From Mucilaginibacter sp. KACC 22773 (lineage in GTDB: Bacteria; Bacteroidota; Bacteroidia; Sphingobacteriales; Sphingobacteriaceae), in assembly GCF_028736215.1 (NCBI RefSeq), contig NZ_CP117883.1, forward strand, positions 868,001 to 932,000: a DNA stretch of 64,000 bases, written 5' to 3'. Positions 7,020-16,732 of this stretch are shown piece by piece. The notes below the pieces were generated by a model, which searched no databases, was not told the DNA's origin, and saw nothing but the letters and a program-made list of their open reading frames with translations. Within the stretch, counting starts at the first letter, position 1, and each line of letters starts with the position of its first letter. The position numbers and the translations under genes are program-made.

Positions 7020-9419
7020 ATGAAGATATCGTATAACTGGCTTAAAGAATTTATTGATACCGATAAAACTCCGCAGGAAATTTCGATCATCCTTACCGGC
7101 ACCGGTTTGGAGGTGGAGAGCCTGGAGAAAGTACAACCCATTCCCGGTGGCCTGGAAGGGCTGGTTATTGGTTTTGTAAAGGAGAGCGTTGCCCATACCA
7201 ATTCAGACCACCTGCATGTTACTAAAGTTGATGTAGGCGGCCCCGAAGACCTGCAAATTGTTTGTGGAGCCCACAATGTGGCCGCAGGACAAAAAGTGGT
7301 TGTAGCCACTGTAGGTACTACAATATACCCAACCGTAGGCGAACCATTCGCTATAAAGAAATCGAAGATCCGTGGTGAGTTGTCCGAAGGGATGATCTGT
7401 GCCGAAGACGAAATTGGTTTAGGTACCGACCATGCCGGCATCATGGTACTGGATGATGACGCCGTAGTAGGATCGTTAGCTAAAAACTATTTTAAGCTGC
7501 ACGACGATTATATGTACGAGATAGGTTTAACGCCTAACCGTGCCGATGCCGTATCGCACCTGGGTACTGCCCGCGATATTGCCGCGTTTTTGAAAATAGG
7601 GATCAGGAAACCTGATGTAAGCGCATTTAAGGTTGACGATACCAGCCGCACCATTGAGGTTGTGGTTGAGAATGAGCAGGCAAGCCCGCGTTATGCCGGC
7701 TTAACTATCAGCGGTGTTGAGGTTAAAGATTCGCCAAAATGGTTAAAAGAACGGTTGGCTGTAATAGGCCTGCGTTCTATCAACAACATTGTGGATGTTA
7801 CCAACTATGTGTTGCATGAATTGGGCCAGCCGCTGCACGCGTTTGATGCTGATGAAATAACCGGCGGCAAAGTGCTGGTTAAAAACTACCCCGAAGGAAC
7901 AGTTTTTAAAACGCTGGATGATGTTGACCGCAAACTATCAGAAAACGACCTGATGATAGGCAACGCCGACGAGCCTATGTGTATTGCCGGTGTTTTTGGT
8001 GGTGCCAAATCTGGTGTTAAGGAATCTACCAAAAATATCTTTTTAGAAAGCGCTTATTTCAATTCGGTATCGGTACGTAAAACGGCCAAGCGTCATGGTT
8101 TAAAAACGGATGCATCGTTCAGGTTTGAGCGTGGTACCGACCCGGATATGCCTGTGTTTGCTTTAAAGCGCGCCGCTTTGCTTATTCAGCAGGTTGCAGG
8201 TGGCAAAGTATCGTCGCAAATCTCTGATCATTACCCGGCCCCGGTCGCGCCTTTTGCGTTCGAGGTTACATATAAAAATATCGACAGGCTCATCGGCCAG
8301 CAAATTACGCATGGCGAGATCAAGGCGATCATCGAGGCGCTTGACATTAAGATAGTGGGTGAAACTGCGGACTCGCTATCATTGGAAGTTCCTCCATATC
8401 GTGTTGATGTAACCCGCGAGGTTGATATTGTGGAAGAGATCCTTCGCATTTACGGGTATAACAATATTCATATCCCAACCCAAATCAGGGCATCACTTAA
8501 CAACTCGCAAAAAAAGGAGAAGGATACGGTTCAAAACCAGATTTCGGATTTGCTGACAGCCAATGGTTTCAATGAAATACTTTCAAACTCGTTAACCAAA
8601 TCGGCCTACTCAGATAACCTGGATGTGGCTGTAAAAATCCTGAACCCGCTAAGCAGCGACCTGGATGTAATGCGCCAAAGCCTGCTGTTTTCAGGATTAG
8701 AAGCTATCGCCTACAACCAAAACCGCCGTGCTGCCGATTTAAAGTTTTATGAATTTGGTAAAGTATACAGCGTTAAGGATGATAAATATAGCGAGGTACA
8801 ACGCTTCTCGGTATTCATCACCGGCGCCGATGCAGCCGAGCAATGGAACGCAAAGCAACAGCCGGTTTCGTTTTATAACTTAAAAGCAATTGTTGATGGT
8901 ATTTTACAACGCCTGAACATTACCGATTTTGTGGTTGAAGATGCTACCTGCAGCAAACTGGCCTTCGGCTTACAATACATGCTGAATGGTAAACAACTGG
9001 TTAAGTTTGGCCCTGTTGGCGGCACTGCCCGAAAAAAAACCGACGTAGATAAAGAGGTTTTTTATGCCGACTTTAACTTCGACCTGGTATTGAGTGCAGT
9101 GCGTAAAAATGTGATCGTTTACCAGGAGGTTTCTAAATTTCCTGCCGTAAGGCGCGACCTTTCAATGCTGATAGATAAGTCGGTTTCGTTTGGTCAGTTA
9201 AAGCAAATTGCCCAGCGTACCGAGCGTAAGCTTTTGAAGGAAGTAAGTGCATTTGACGTTTACCAGGGCGATAAGCTGCCCGCCGGTAAAAAATCGTACG
9301 CGCTGAGCTTTATCATCCAGGACATTGAAAAAACGCTTACCGATAAGGCCATCGACTCGGTAATGCAGAAATTAATTTATAATTTAGGAAAAGAAGCAGG
9401 AGCGGAGATAAGGAAGTAA
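7020..9419 (+). CDS. pheT: Phenylalanine-tRNA ligase beta subunit
   Basis: The 799-residue protein has the full bacterial PheT domain order. An N-terminal tRNA-binding (OB) domain at about 40-150 includes HLHVTKVDVGG and IVCGAHN. Next are B3/B4 (LRSINNIVDVTNYVLHELGQ, LESAYFNSVSVRKTAK) and B5 (about 400-470). Then comes a catalytic-core-like region (LSNSLTKSAYSDN, MRQSLLFSGLE) and the C-terminal FDX-ACB anticodon-binding domain (FPAVRRDLSMLID to the end). With PheS it forms the alpha2-beta2 enzyme charging tRNA-Phe; pheS is not in this window, which is normal in this phylum. Confidence 0.98.
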   Translation: MKISYNWLKEFIDTDKTPQEISIILTGTGLEVESLEKVQPIPGGLEGLVIGFVKESVAHTNSDHLHVTKVDVGGPEDLQIVCGAHNVAAGQKVVVATVGTTIYPTVGEPFAIKKSKIRGELSEGMICAEDEIGLGTDHAGIMVLDDDAVVGSLAKNYFKLHDDYMYEIGLTPNRADAVSHLGTARDIAAFLKIGIRKPDVSAFKVDDTSRTIEVVVENEQASPRYAGLTISGVEVKDSPKWLKERLAVIGLRSINNIVDVTNYVLHELGQPLHAFDADEITGGKVLVKNYPEGTVFKTLDDVDRKLSENDLMIGNADEPMCIAGVFGGAKSGVKESTKNIFLESAYFNSVSVRKTAKRHGLKTDASFRFERGTDPDMPVFALKRAALLIQQVAGGKVSSQISDHYPAPVAPFAFEVTYKNIDRLIGQQITHGEIKAIIEALDIKIVGETADSLSLEVPPYRVDVTREVDIVEEILRIYGYNNIHIPTQIRASLNNSQKKEKDTVQNQISDLLTANGFNEILSNSLTKSAYSDNLDVAVKILNPLSSDLDVMRQSLLFSGLEAIAYNQNRRAADLKFYEFGKVYSVKDDKYSEVQRFSVFITGADAAEQWNAKQQPVSFYNLKAIVDGILQRLNITDFVVEDATCSKLAFGLQYMLNGKQLVKFGPVGGTARKKTDVDKEVFYADFNFDLVLSAVRKNVIVYQEVSKFPAVRRDLSMLIDKSVSFGQLKQIAQRTERKLLKEVSAFDVYQGDKLPAGKKSYALSFIIQDIEKTLTDKAIDSVMQKLIYNLGKEAGAEIRK

Positions 9420-9420
9420 T

Positions 9421-9536
9421 TAGTGAATGGGTGAGTTAGTGAATTAGTGATTTTAAAATTTGTTTTGCTATTCACTAAATCGCTAATTCACTAACTCACC
9501 AATTAAAACTTCACTAACTCACTAATTCACTAATTA
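9421..9536. repeat. Tandem-word inverted repeat after pheT
   Basis: The left arm (9421-9453) is made of TAGTGAATGGGTGAGTTAGTG words and pairs with the right arm (9478-9501), with one mismatch in 24. A further run of CTAACTCACTAATTCACTAA words continues to 9536. The words are nearly the same as those of the rpoB-rpoC element at 35479-35617. No U-tract follows, so it is not a simple terminator. Confidence 0.85.
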
Positions 9537-9540
9537 AAAC

Positions 9541-9831
9541 ATGCCTTCATTAGCAGAACAGTTAAACATAATAGTTGATAAAACCGAAAGGTTAATTGAG
9601 CTTTGTGCTGCTTTACAGGAGGAGAATGACCTGTTGAAGCTGGAGAGTGAGGCGCTTACTGTTGCACTTGATGCAAGTAAAAATAAGACGAAAGACCTGG
9701 AAGAAAAGCTTCGTGTATTGAAACTTGCAAAATCATTTTCAGAAACAAATGAAAAAAGTGTTGACATTAAGCAAAAAATTAACGACTTTGTGCAAGAAAT
9801 AGATAAGTGTATTGTATTATTAAAAAAATAG
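9541..9831 (+). CDS. Coiled-coil protein upstream of zapA (possible ZapB-like partner)
   Basis: The 96-residue protein is almost entirely heptad-patterned coiled coil (LIELCAALQEENDLLKLESE) with no signal peptide. It is 21 bases upstream of zapA and in the same direction, so the two are probably co-transcribed. Position and size suggest a ZapB-like bundle protein of the division ring, but sequence alone cannot prove homology. The opposite-strand frame here is a shadow. Confidence 0.7.
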   Translation: MPSLAEQLNIIVDKTERLIELCAALQEENDLLKLESEALTVALDASKNKTKDLEEKLRVLKLAKSFSETNEKSVDIKQKINDFVQEIDKCIVLLKK

Positions 9832-9852
9832 TACAAAAAGTGAAAAGCTCAA

Positions 9853-10143
9853 ATGGGAGAAATCTCAATAAAAATAAATATTGCTGACAGAGTTTACCCC
9901 TTAAAGGTAAACATGGAGGAAGAAGAAATAATACGCAGGGCGGCTAAACTAATTAATGATCGGATAAAGGAATATCAGGAAAATTATGCGGTGAGGGATA
10001 AGCAGGACTTGCTTTCGATGTGTGTGTTGCATTATGCCACATCCTCGTTAAAGGCAGAGAAGAAGGTGAACAACGAAGATACCGATGTTGCCGAAAAGGT
10101 TTACCAGTTAGACCACATGCTGAACGAATTTTTTTCGAAGTAA
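9853..10143 (+). CDS. zapA: Cell division protein ZapA
   Basis: The 96-residue protein has the ZapA fold signature: an N-terminal beta segment (ISIKINIADRVYPLKV), then EEEIIRRAAKLINDRIKEYQ, then a long C-terminal helix. ZapA binds FtsZ and helps bundle filaments at midcell. Length matches the family. It follows the coiled-coil gene and precedes the probable 6S RNA, an order also known from E. coli, where ssrS follows zapA. Confidence 0.92.
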   Translation: MGEISIKINIADRVYPLKVNMEEEEIIRRAAKLINDRIKEYQENYAVRDKQDLLSMCVLHYATSSLKAEKKVNNEDTDVAEKVYQLDHMLNEFFSK

Positions 10144-10184
10144 TAAACGTTCTTTACATAACATACAGAGCACATTTAAGATTT

Positions 10185-10346
10185 AACCGCAGTTAAATTT
10201 TAGGTTTCACTATTAAAAACTTAACGCTTCAATATGAGCGGATCATGTGGGGCATGCGTTGCTATACGTACCAGCGTAGTCCCGATCCCAACGTCGAAAT
10301 GAGGTTTTTCAATACATGATACTTAAAAATTAGTTGCGGTTTTTTT
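10185..10346 (+). ncRNA. ssrS: Probable 6S RNA
   Basis: This non-coding stretch between zapA and rny folds by eye into a single long rod. The closing stem AACCGCAGTTAAATTTT (10185-10201) pairs with AAAAATTAGTTGCGGTT at the 3' end in 16 of 17 positions, then a U-tract follows. Inside, AAAAACTT pairs with AGGTTTTT. A terminal arm pairs GGATC/GATCC, GGGG/TCCC and TGCGTTG/CAGCGTA. A closing stem, unpaired central region and long terminal arm is the 6S plan, and zapA-ssrS order is known elsewhere. 6S RNA binds the housekeeping RNA polymerase. The exact 5' end is uncertain. Confidence 0.72.
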
Positions 10347-10374
10347 ATATACATACATACCCAATAAACCTAAA

Positions 10375-11940
10375 ATGGACATATTACTATACGTTATTAT
10401 CGGACTACTCGTGGGCCTCGGCCTCGGGATAGTCATCGGGCGCTTCCTGTTACGGAAGCTTTTTAAAGACCAGGAAACATCGGCACAAAATAAAGTGAAA
10501 AAGATTTTGAAGGATGCCGAAAACAACGCCGAGATCCTGAAGAAAAACAAGTTACTGGAAGCCAAAGAAAAGTTTTTGCAAATGAAAGCAGAACATGAGC
10601 AGGAAGTAACCAACAAAAATAACAACATTAACCAGCGCGAGAATGGTGTAAAACAAAAAGAGCAATCATTAAACCAGCGCCTGGAGAATATGAACCGCAA
10701 GGAAAGTGAGCTGGATAATACCCGCAAAAACCTGGAGAAACAAACCGAAATTGTTGTAAAAAAACAAGAAGAGGTTGATATCCTGAAAAACTCCCACCTG
10801 CAACAGTTGGAAACCATTGCCGGCCTATCGGCCGAGGAAGCTAAAAACCAGTTGGTTGATAATCTGCGCGAGGAAGCCCGCAGCAAGGCCATGATCCAGA
10901 TTAAGGATATTGTGGACGAAGCTAAGCTTACTGCTACTAAAGAAGCCAAAAAGATAGTTATCCAAACCATTCAGCGTACCGCTACCGAGAGTGCTATTGA
11001 AAACACGGTATCGATATTTAATATCGAAAATGACGAGATCAAGGGCCGTATCATCGGTCGCGAAGGCCGTAACATCCGTGCTTTGGAAGCCGCTACAGGT
11101 ATCGAAATTATTGTTGACGATACCCCGGAAGCCATCATCTTGTCTGGCTTTGACCCGGTAAGGCGCGAGATTGCAAGGTTGGCTATGCACCGTTTGGTAA
11201 CCGATGGCCGTATACACCCGGCACGTATTGAAGAGGTGGTTGCCAAAACCAAAAAGCAAATTGAAGAAGAAATTGTTGAAATAGGCGAGCGCACCGTTAT
11301 AGACCTTGGTATTCATGGTTTACATCCTGAGCTTATCCGTATGGTTGGTAGGATGCGTTATCGTTCATCATACGGTCAAAACCTGTTACAGCACTCGCGC
11401 GAGGTTGCTAACTTTTGCGCAACGATGGCTGCCGAGTTAGGCTTGAACGTGAAGATGGCAAAACGTGCCGGCTTATTGCACGATATTGGTAAAGTACCTG
11501 ATGATAACCCCGAACTGCCACACGCTATTTTGGGTATGCAATTAGCCGAAAAATATAAAGAGCATCCGGAAGTTTGTAACGCCATTGGGGCTCACCACGA
11601 TGAGATCGAGATGACCTCGATGCTGTCGCCGATTATCCAGGCCTGTGATGCTATTTCAGGCGCCCGCCCCGGTGCACGCCGCGAGGTGGTTGAAAGCTAC
11701 ATCAAACGCCTGAAAGAACTGGAAGAACTGGCGCTATCATACCCCGGTGTCGAAAAAACATTTGCTATCCAGGCCGGCCGCGAACTGCGTGTGGTTGTTG
11801 AAAGCGAAAAAATAAGCGATGCACAATCAGAAGTGTTAGCGGCAGATATTTCAAACCGTATCCAAACGGAGATGACTTATCCCGGCCAGATAAAGGTTAC
11901 CGTGATCAGGGAAACCCGCTCGGTGGCGTTTGCTAAATAG
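10375..11940 (+). CDS. rny: Ribonuclease Y
   Basis: The 521-residue protein has an N-terminal membrane anchor ([20 protein letters not shown], 2-21) and a long coiled coil to about residue 190. A KH RNA-binding domain follows ([19 protein letters not shown] from about 224), then an HD domain with LLHDIGKV (H369-D370). RNase Y is a membrane-tethered endoribonuclease that starts mRNA decay. Length and order are typical. It is followed by a terminator at 11963-11994. Confidence 0.97.
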   Translation: MDILLYVIIGLLVGLGLGIVIGRFLLRKLFKDQETSAQNKVKKILKDAENNAEILKKNKLLEAKEKFLQMKAEHEQEVTNKNNNINQRENGVKQKEQSLNQRLENMNRKESELDNTRKNLEKQTEIVVKKQEEVDILKNSHLQQLETIAGLSAEEAKNQLVDNLREEARSKAMIQIKDIVDEAKLTATKEAKKIVIQTIQRTATESAIENTVSIFNIENDEIKGRIIGREGRNIRALEAATGIEIIVDDTPEAIILSGFDPVRREIARLAMHRLVTDGRIHPARIEEVVAKTKKQIEEEIVEIGERTVIDLGIHGLHPELIRMVGRMRYRSSYGQNLLQHSREVANFCATMAAELGLNVKMAKRAGLLHDIGKVPDDNPELPHAILGMQLAEKYKEHPEVCNAIGAHHDEIEMTSMLSPIIQACDAISGARPGARREVVESYIKRLKELEELALSYPGVEKTFAIQAGRELRVVVESEKISDAQSEVLAADISNRIQTEMTYPGQIKVTVIRETRSVAFAK

Positions 11941-11962
11941 TTTTAATAAAAAAAATCAATGC

Positions 11963-11994
11963 AAACCCTTTCGGCTTATACCCGGAAGGGTTTT
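11963..11994 (+). terminator. Terminator after rny
   Basis: AAACCCTTTC (11963-11972) and GGAAGGGTTT (11984-11993) pair over ten positions with one mismatch around an 11-base loop, followed by TTTAT. The last T of the run is also the first base of a TATATTTG promoter box, so termination and initiation signals touch. Confidence 0.8.
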
Positions 11995-12001
11995 ATATTT
12001 G
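11994..12001 (+). promoter_or_regulatory. TATATTTG -7 box directly before the Mpo1-like gene
   Basis: TATATTTG is a perfect TAnnTTTG box that ends four bases before the GTG start at 12006. The expected transcription start falls at or just inside that start codon, suggesting a leaderless mRNA or a later true start. Confidence 0.5.
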
Positions 12002-12005
12002 TACC

Positions 12006-12551
12006 GTGGCCAGCAAAAAAACAGCAAACGATAAAGGCAGGGCGCAAGCCGATGCCAAAGCTAACGAAAGTATTGCCCGGCAATACATTAACAGGTATGC
12101 ACTAAGTCACCAGGATCCAGCTAACCAGGTGATACATTATATATGTGTGCCCTTGTTAATGTTTAGCGTATTTGGGTTGCTTTGGGCTATTCCTTTTCCC
12201 TACTTTAAATTTTTAGGAACATATAACGGGTATTTTAACTGGGCGTCATTTGCCATCGCGATAGCGGTTTATTATTACCTGCGTATATCGCCGCTTATTT
12301 CGTACACCATGCTGTTTGTATTGTTAGGGTTTAGCTATGTTATCATGACGTTGTTAAGCTGGCAAACAACAGGCGGCCCGGCAATGTGGCTGGTGTGCCT
12401 TATTATTTTTATTCCCTCGGCATGCCTGGTATTAATTGGTAACACCCGCGAAAAAACTTTCGCGCAATATGGGTTTAATTTAAAGCTGTTACCTATAGCC
12501 CCTGTTTACCTTGTGTATATACTTTTAAAGAAGTTTGGTATTAATAGCTGA
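12006..12551 (+). CDS. Mpo1-like (DUF962) membrane protein
   Basis: The 181-residue protein has a charged N-terminus (about 1-28), then INRYALSHQDPANQVIHYICVPL, the signature of the DUF962/Mpo1 family (histidines in SHQDPxNQxIHYICVP). Four or more membrane segments follow to the C-terminus. Yeast Mpo1 is an Fe-dependent dioxygenase of 2-hydroxy fatty acids; the bacterial role is not established. The GTG start at 12006 is the only plausible one upstream of the motif, but see the overlapping promoter box. Confidence 0.8.
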   Translation: MASKKTANDKGRAQADAKANESIARQYINRYALSHQDPANQVIHYICVPLLMFSVFGLLWAIPFPYFKFLGTYNGYFNWASFAIAIAVYYYLRISPLISYTMLFVLLGFSYVIMTLLSWQTTGGPAMWLVCLIIFIPSACLVLIGNTREKTFAQYGFNLKLLPIAPVYLVYILLKKFGINS

Positions 12552-12609
12552 TATATTTAAATTATAGTTAATGTTAACAGCTGGGTATAAATATAATCTT
12601 GTGTTAACA

Positions 12610-12637
12610 TTGGGGTAATATTGTAGCGCAACCTTTG
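12610..12637 (+). promoter_or_regulatory. Promoter of the Oar-like receptor gene
   Basis: TTG at 12610-12612 and AACCTTTG at 12630-12637 are separated by 17 bases. The second box differs from TAnnTTTG only at its first base. The ATG at 12656 follows after about 18 bases. Confidence 0.5.
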
Positions 12638-12655
12638 TGTTCAAAATAAACACAA

Positions 12656-15600
12656 ATGAAAAAGTTATACTTTATCCTTTTATCACTGCTCATTATTGGA
12701 GTTGCTAATGTTGCCAATGCGCAAATTACCACCTCGTTAGTAAGCGGAAAAGTTACCGACCAAAAAGGCGTTACCTTGCCTGGTGTAACCATTACCGTGC
12801 TTAACACAAGTACCGGTACACGTTACGGCTCACAAACCAACGGCGATGGTCGTTACACAATTGCCAACGTTAACCCGGGTGGCCCCTACACCATCACTGC
12901 TTCTTTTATCGGGTTTAAAAAAGATGAAAGAACTGATATTACCTTAAGTTTAGGTACAACAACCTTAAACTTTGCCCTTGCTGATGAAACAACAACCTTA
13001 TCGGAAGTGAAAATTAAGGGCACGGCAGGTGGCACCAAAACAGGTGCAAGTACCCGCATTAATCAAAACCAGATTAAAAACCTGCCTTCAATTAACCGAA
13101 GCCTGCAGGATTTAACCAGGTTAACACCACAAAGCAATAACAACTCATTCCAGGGAACCAACTATCGTTACAATAACGTAACGCTTGATGGTGCCATCAA
13201 TAATGATGCAATTGGTTTTAGCCCTTCATTAGGAGGCCAAAACAATGCTTCGGGCCAGGTTGGCAGCAGTACCCGTACAAGCCCGGTATCGTTAGATGCT
13301 ATCCAGGACATCCAGGTATTGGTTGCACCTTATGACATTAAAATTGGTAACGTATTGGGTGGTAGTATAAATGCGGTAACCCGCAGCGGTACAAACGACC
13401 TCACAGGAGCAATTTACGGTTATGGCCGTGGCGCTTTCCTGGTAGGCCCCAACAATGCATCGGCTGCTGCCGGTGGCGATGGTTCAAAACTGCCAACAAG
13501 CTTCCATGATTACCAAACAGGTATCCGTGTGGGCTTCCCTATCATCAAAAATAAATTATTCTTCTTTACCAACGAAGAAATCGCCCGCCGTGCCGATCCG
13601 GTTATCCGCGGTGCCGATGCAAGCGGTTCGAGCCAGATCCTGAGCTTACAAGATGCTCAGAACCTTACTACTGCTTTCAAAAGCTTTACAGGAGGTTTAA
13701 GCCCTGGTACCTACCAAAATACTTCTATCTACTCCAAATCAAACAAATTCTTTAACCGTTTGGATTGGAATATCAACGAAAACAACCAGTTAACAATCCG
13801 TAACAATACCATTAGTTCAACAGCTACAAACTTAGAGCGCGATCAGCAAAACTTCCGTTTTGGTGGTATTGACTATGTATCTCATAACAATTCCACTTCA
13901 ACCGTTGCCGAGTTAAAATCAAGGTTTTCAAACAGTGCCAGCAATAGCCTGGTTATTGGTTACTCAAACGTGCATGATTACCGCGATCCTACTTCAGATC
14001 CATCGTTGCCGCAAATAGAAATTACTGGCCGCACTCCTGGTACCACCATTTTTATGGGTACCGACCGCGAAGCTGCTATATTTGATATGCACCAAAAAAC
14101 TGCTGAGTTTACCGATAACTTTACCTTAACCAAAGGCAGACATACTTTTACATTTGGTACACACAACGAGTTTTATAACATCACTTATAACTTTGTTAAC
14201 TCATGGAACGGTCGTGTTGCTTACAGCAGCATCGAGAACTTTATTAATAACGTTCCGTCACGCGTTCGCGCTAACTTTAACTATACCGACAACAGCCGCG
14301 ATTATATATTAGCTAACCCATCCGCTAAATTTAACGTTAACCTGTTAAGCTTATATGGCCAGGATGAAATTCAGGTTACTGACAATTTTAAACTGACCGC
14401 CGCTTTACGTTTTGATTATGCCGGCATACCTAACAAACAACCATTAAGCGATAAAACAACAGGCGCTAAAGTTGACTTGAATTACGGCAACACATTTACC
14501 TATACCAAGCCCCGCGATATCAAACAAAATTATTTGAACAACGTTGAAATAAATCCACGTGTATCATTTAATTATGATGTAAATGGCGATCAGAGTCTGA
14601 TTATTCGTGGCGGTAGCGGTTTCTTTACCGGCCGTGTACCGTTTGCATGGTTTGGCTATGCGTTTTATAATAACGGCGCAACGTACGGTGCTTATGACAG
14701 CAAAGCGGCTCAAAAGCCAAATACTAACCCGGTTTCTACCTCTGCAAATGGCCGTTTAGATTATGTTAACGCGCAGGGCTTTAATACTGCATCTACCGGT
14801 GCAACCCAGGTGGATTTAATTGATAATAAATTTAAAATGCCACAGGTTTGGAGAAGCAGCTTAGCTTTTGATTATACAACCGACGATCAGTGGAAATTTA
14901 CTTTGGAGGGTATTTATACCAAAACCATCCATGACCTGAAATTCCAACAAGTAAATACCAAGGATAGCGTAACTTATTATACTTACGATACTCAAAAACA
15001 ACAACCAATATTTGTTAATCAAAAAGTTAACTCATCATATACCAATGCTTATGAGTTATCAAACACAAGCCTTGGCTACCGTTACAGCATTACAGCGCAG
15101 GTTGGTAAAACCTTTCCGTTTGGCTTAAGTGGTAATGTTGCTTATACTTATGGTCATTCAAAAGATGTTACCAATGGTATCCGTAACTCAATGGAGTCAA
15201 ACTGGCAGTTAAACCAGGCTTTAAACCCTAACAACCCGGGTTTAGCCAATTCAAACTTTGATATCCGTCACCGTATCGTATCAAACCTTAACTTAAGGCA
15301 CGATTGGGATGCTGCTAAAAACTATACTGCAAACTTTACCTTCTTCTTTAGTGCACAATCTGGTAACCCTTACACTTACGGTTTTTACCCAAGCGCTATC
15401 GACGGAACAGGACAACAAGTTAGCTTAGCTTACATCCCTAAACAAGGCGAAACTGTTAATTTCTTTAGTGATATAGTTGGCGGGCAAACTGCCGCTCAGC
15501 AAGCAGCTGCTTTTGATGCTTTCATCGATAAAAATAGCTACCTGTCGTCACGTCGTGGTAACTTTACACAACGTAATGCAGCCTTTACGCCATGGAATAA

Positions 15601-15907
15601 TCAGTTGGATTTCCGTTTTTCGCAAGACTTTAAATTTGGTGGCAAGCACAAACAGGTTATTACTTTTACCTACGATATTGTTAACCTTACCAACTTGCTG
15701 AACAAAAAATGGGGTCAGTACTACTTCTCGGCCAATACATTTAACTCAACTTCAAGCATTGGTTTAGCGCCAAAAACTACACCATCGTTTGCTAATGCGG
15801 CAACAACTTATCCTAAATATACTTTCCAGGATCCTGGATTGCCTTACTCGGTTGATTTGTTTGCTTCACGCTGGCAAATGCAGTTTGGTATCCGTTACGG
15901 ATTTTAA
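12656..15907 (+). CDS. Oar-like TonB-dependent outer-membrane receptor
   Basis: The 1083-residue precursor has a signal peptide (MKKLYFILLSLLIIGVANVA, cleavage before QI). A carboxypeptidase-regulatory-like beta domain follows (SGKVTDQKGVTLPGVTITV, about 30-115). A plug domain (NRSLQDLTRLTPQ, NNVTLDGAINNDAIG, about 145-250) precedes a large beta barrel ending in aromatic Phe (FGIRYGF). The plug/barrel resembles Oar of Myxococcus rather than SusC: there is no SusD gene next to it and no SusC-type plug signature. The transported substrate is unknown. It has its own promoter and terminator. Confidence 0.9.
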   Translation: MKKLYFILLSLLIIGVANVANAQITTSLVSGKVTDQKGVTLPGVTITVLNTSTGTRYGSQTNGDGRYTIANVNPGGPYTITASFIGFKKDERTDITLSLGTTTLNFALADETTTLSEVKIKGTAGGTKTGASTRINQNQIKNLPSINRSLQDLTRLTPQSNNNSFQGTNYRYNNVTLDGAINNDAIGFSPSLGGQNNASGQVGSSTRTSPVSLDAIQDIQVLVAPYDIKIGNVLGGSINAVTRSGTNDLTGAIYGYGRGAFLVGPNNASAAAGGDGSKLPTSFHDYQTGIRVGFPIIKNKLFFFTNEEIARRADPVIRGADASGSSQILSLQDAQNLTTAFKSFTGGLSPGTYQNTSIYSKSNKFFNRLDWNINENNQLTIRNNTISSTATNLERDQQNFRFGGIDYVSHNNSTSTVAELKSRFSNSASNSLVIGYSNVHDYRDPTSDPSLPQIEITGRTPGTTIFMGTDREAAIFDMHQKTAEFTDNFTLTKGRHTFTFGTHNEFYNITYNFVNSWNGRVAYSSIENFINNVPSRVRANFNYTDNSRDYILANPSAKFNVNLLSLYGQDEIQVTDNFKLTAALRFDYAGIPNKQPLSDKTTGAKVDLNYGNTFTYTKPRDIKQNYLNNVEINPRVSFNYDVNGDQSLIIRGGSGFFTGRVPFAWFGYAFYNNGATYGAYDSKAAQKPNTNPVSTSANGRLDYVNAQGFNTASTGATQVDLIDNKFKMPQVWRSSLAFDYTTDDQWKFTLEGIYTKTIHDLKFQQVNTKDSVTYYTYDTQKQQPIFVNQKVNSSYTNAYELSNTSLGYRYSITAQVGKTFPFGLSGNVAYTYGHSKDVTNGIRNSMESNWQLNQALNPNNPGLANSNFDIRHRIVSNLNLRHDWDAAKNYTANFTFFFSAQSGNPYTYGFYPSAIDGTGQQVSLAYIPKQGETVNFFSDIVGGQTAAQQAAAFDAFIDKNSYLSSRRGNFTQRNAAFTPWNNQLDFRFSQDFKFGGKHKQVITFTYDIVNLTNLLNKKWGQYYFSANTFNSTSSIGLAPKTTPSFANAATTYPKYTFQDPGLPYSVDLFASRWQMQFGIRYGF

Positions 15908-15931
15908 TAACCAAACAACATAGTTAATATT

Positions 15932-15969
15932 AAAACGTCCCTGCCGGTTTACCCGGCAGGGACGTTTTT
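15932..15969 (+). terminator. Strong intrinsic terminator
   Basis: AAAACGTCCCTGCCGG (15932-15947) pairs perfectly over 16 bp with CCGGCAGGGACGTTTT (15953-15968) around a 5-base loop, ending in a T-run. Confidence 0.93.
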
Positions 15970-16048
15970 CATTTTGTTAAAATTGCGGGCATACTTTTTA
16001 AACACCGAAAATTATTTATATTTTCGGCCCGAAACCTTATTACAACAT

Positions 16049-16732
16049 ATGTATTTAAACTATTGCCGTTATCGCCGGTACTCCAAAATTATTCCCCGCT
16101 TTCCAAAACTCCTGTTTTTATTTTTTATCCTTAATTCATTTGCCGCAAAGGCCCAGTTTTCATACGGCGAAAGCTCTCAAAAATTTGGCGTAGGCATTAA
16201 TGCCGACTATGATATGCCCGCGGGCAGCCTCAAGTACACTTATAAAGCCGCTCCTGCTTACGGCGCAAGCTTTTATATTTTTAATGAAAACTGGACTGCC
16301 AACGTAAGCGCCGGCTATCGTGTTTATAAGCCTAAACAGGATGTTTTTTATTATGCCGTGGGCGACAACGATTATGGAACCGCTACTTATGGCAACTTCA
16401 GGAGCTATATGCTTTATTTGGGTGGTGCCTACAATTTTGAAATCAGTGATGGCTTCCGGGTTTTTGCCGGCGTAAATTTAGGGGCTTATGCAACTAAGTT
16501 TTTCTCCCATTCGGTTGATGCTGCTTTTGATAAGACCGAGGATATTAACGAACAGGAACTCTACGGAGCCCCCAAGGCCGGTATAAACCTTAGTTTTGGC
16601 GAAAACCTGCAGCTTAATATCCAGGGTTCGTATAATTTTTTTGCTACTACCGGGCAAACATACTATAACTCACGTACCGGCACTTTATATAAATCAATAT
16701 CAACCGGCGCTGGCTTAATTTATAAATTTTAA
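16049..16732 (+). CDS. Outer-membrane beta-barrel protein
   Basis: From the ATG at 16049 the product has 227 residues. A basic N-terminus precedes a hydrophobic signal segment (LLFLFFILNSFAAKA, cleavage before QFSYG). Alternating amphipathic beta strands rich in Tyr and Gly follow (YMLYLGGAYNFEISDGFRVF), and the last residue is Phe (GLIYKF), as expected for a small barrel recognised by BAM. The frame is open to 15974, but that extension lies over the terminator region. Its stop overlaps the next gene by one base (TAATG), so the pair is co-translated. Confidence 0.75.
   Translation: MYLNYCRYRRYSKIIPRFPKLLFLFFILNSFAAKAQFSYGESSQKFGVGINADYDMPAGSLKYTYKAAPAYGASFYIFNENWTANVSAGYRVYKPKQDVFYYAVGDNDYGTATYGNFRSYMLYLGGAYNFEISDGFRVFAGVNLGAYATKFFSHSVDAAFDKTEDINEQELYGAPKAGINLSFGENLQLNIQGSYNFFATTGQTYYNSRTGTLYKSISTGAGLIYKF

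Noticed and set aside
10323..10970. Minus-strand Ser/Phe-rich ORF opposite rny
   Set aside because: It mirrors the Lys/Glu-rich coiled coil of RNase Y and has no independent start context.
12656..15907. SusC of a polysaccharide utilisation locus
   Set aside because: There is no SusD partner or glycoside hydrolase next to it, and the plug region looks Oar-like.
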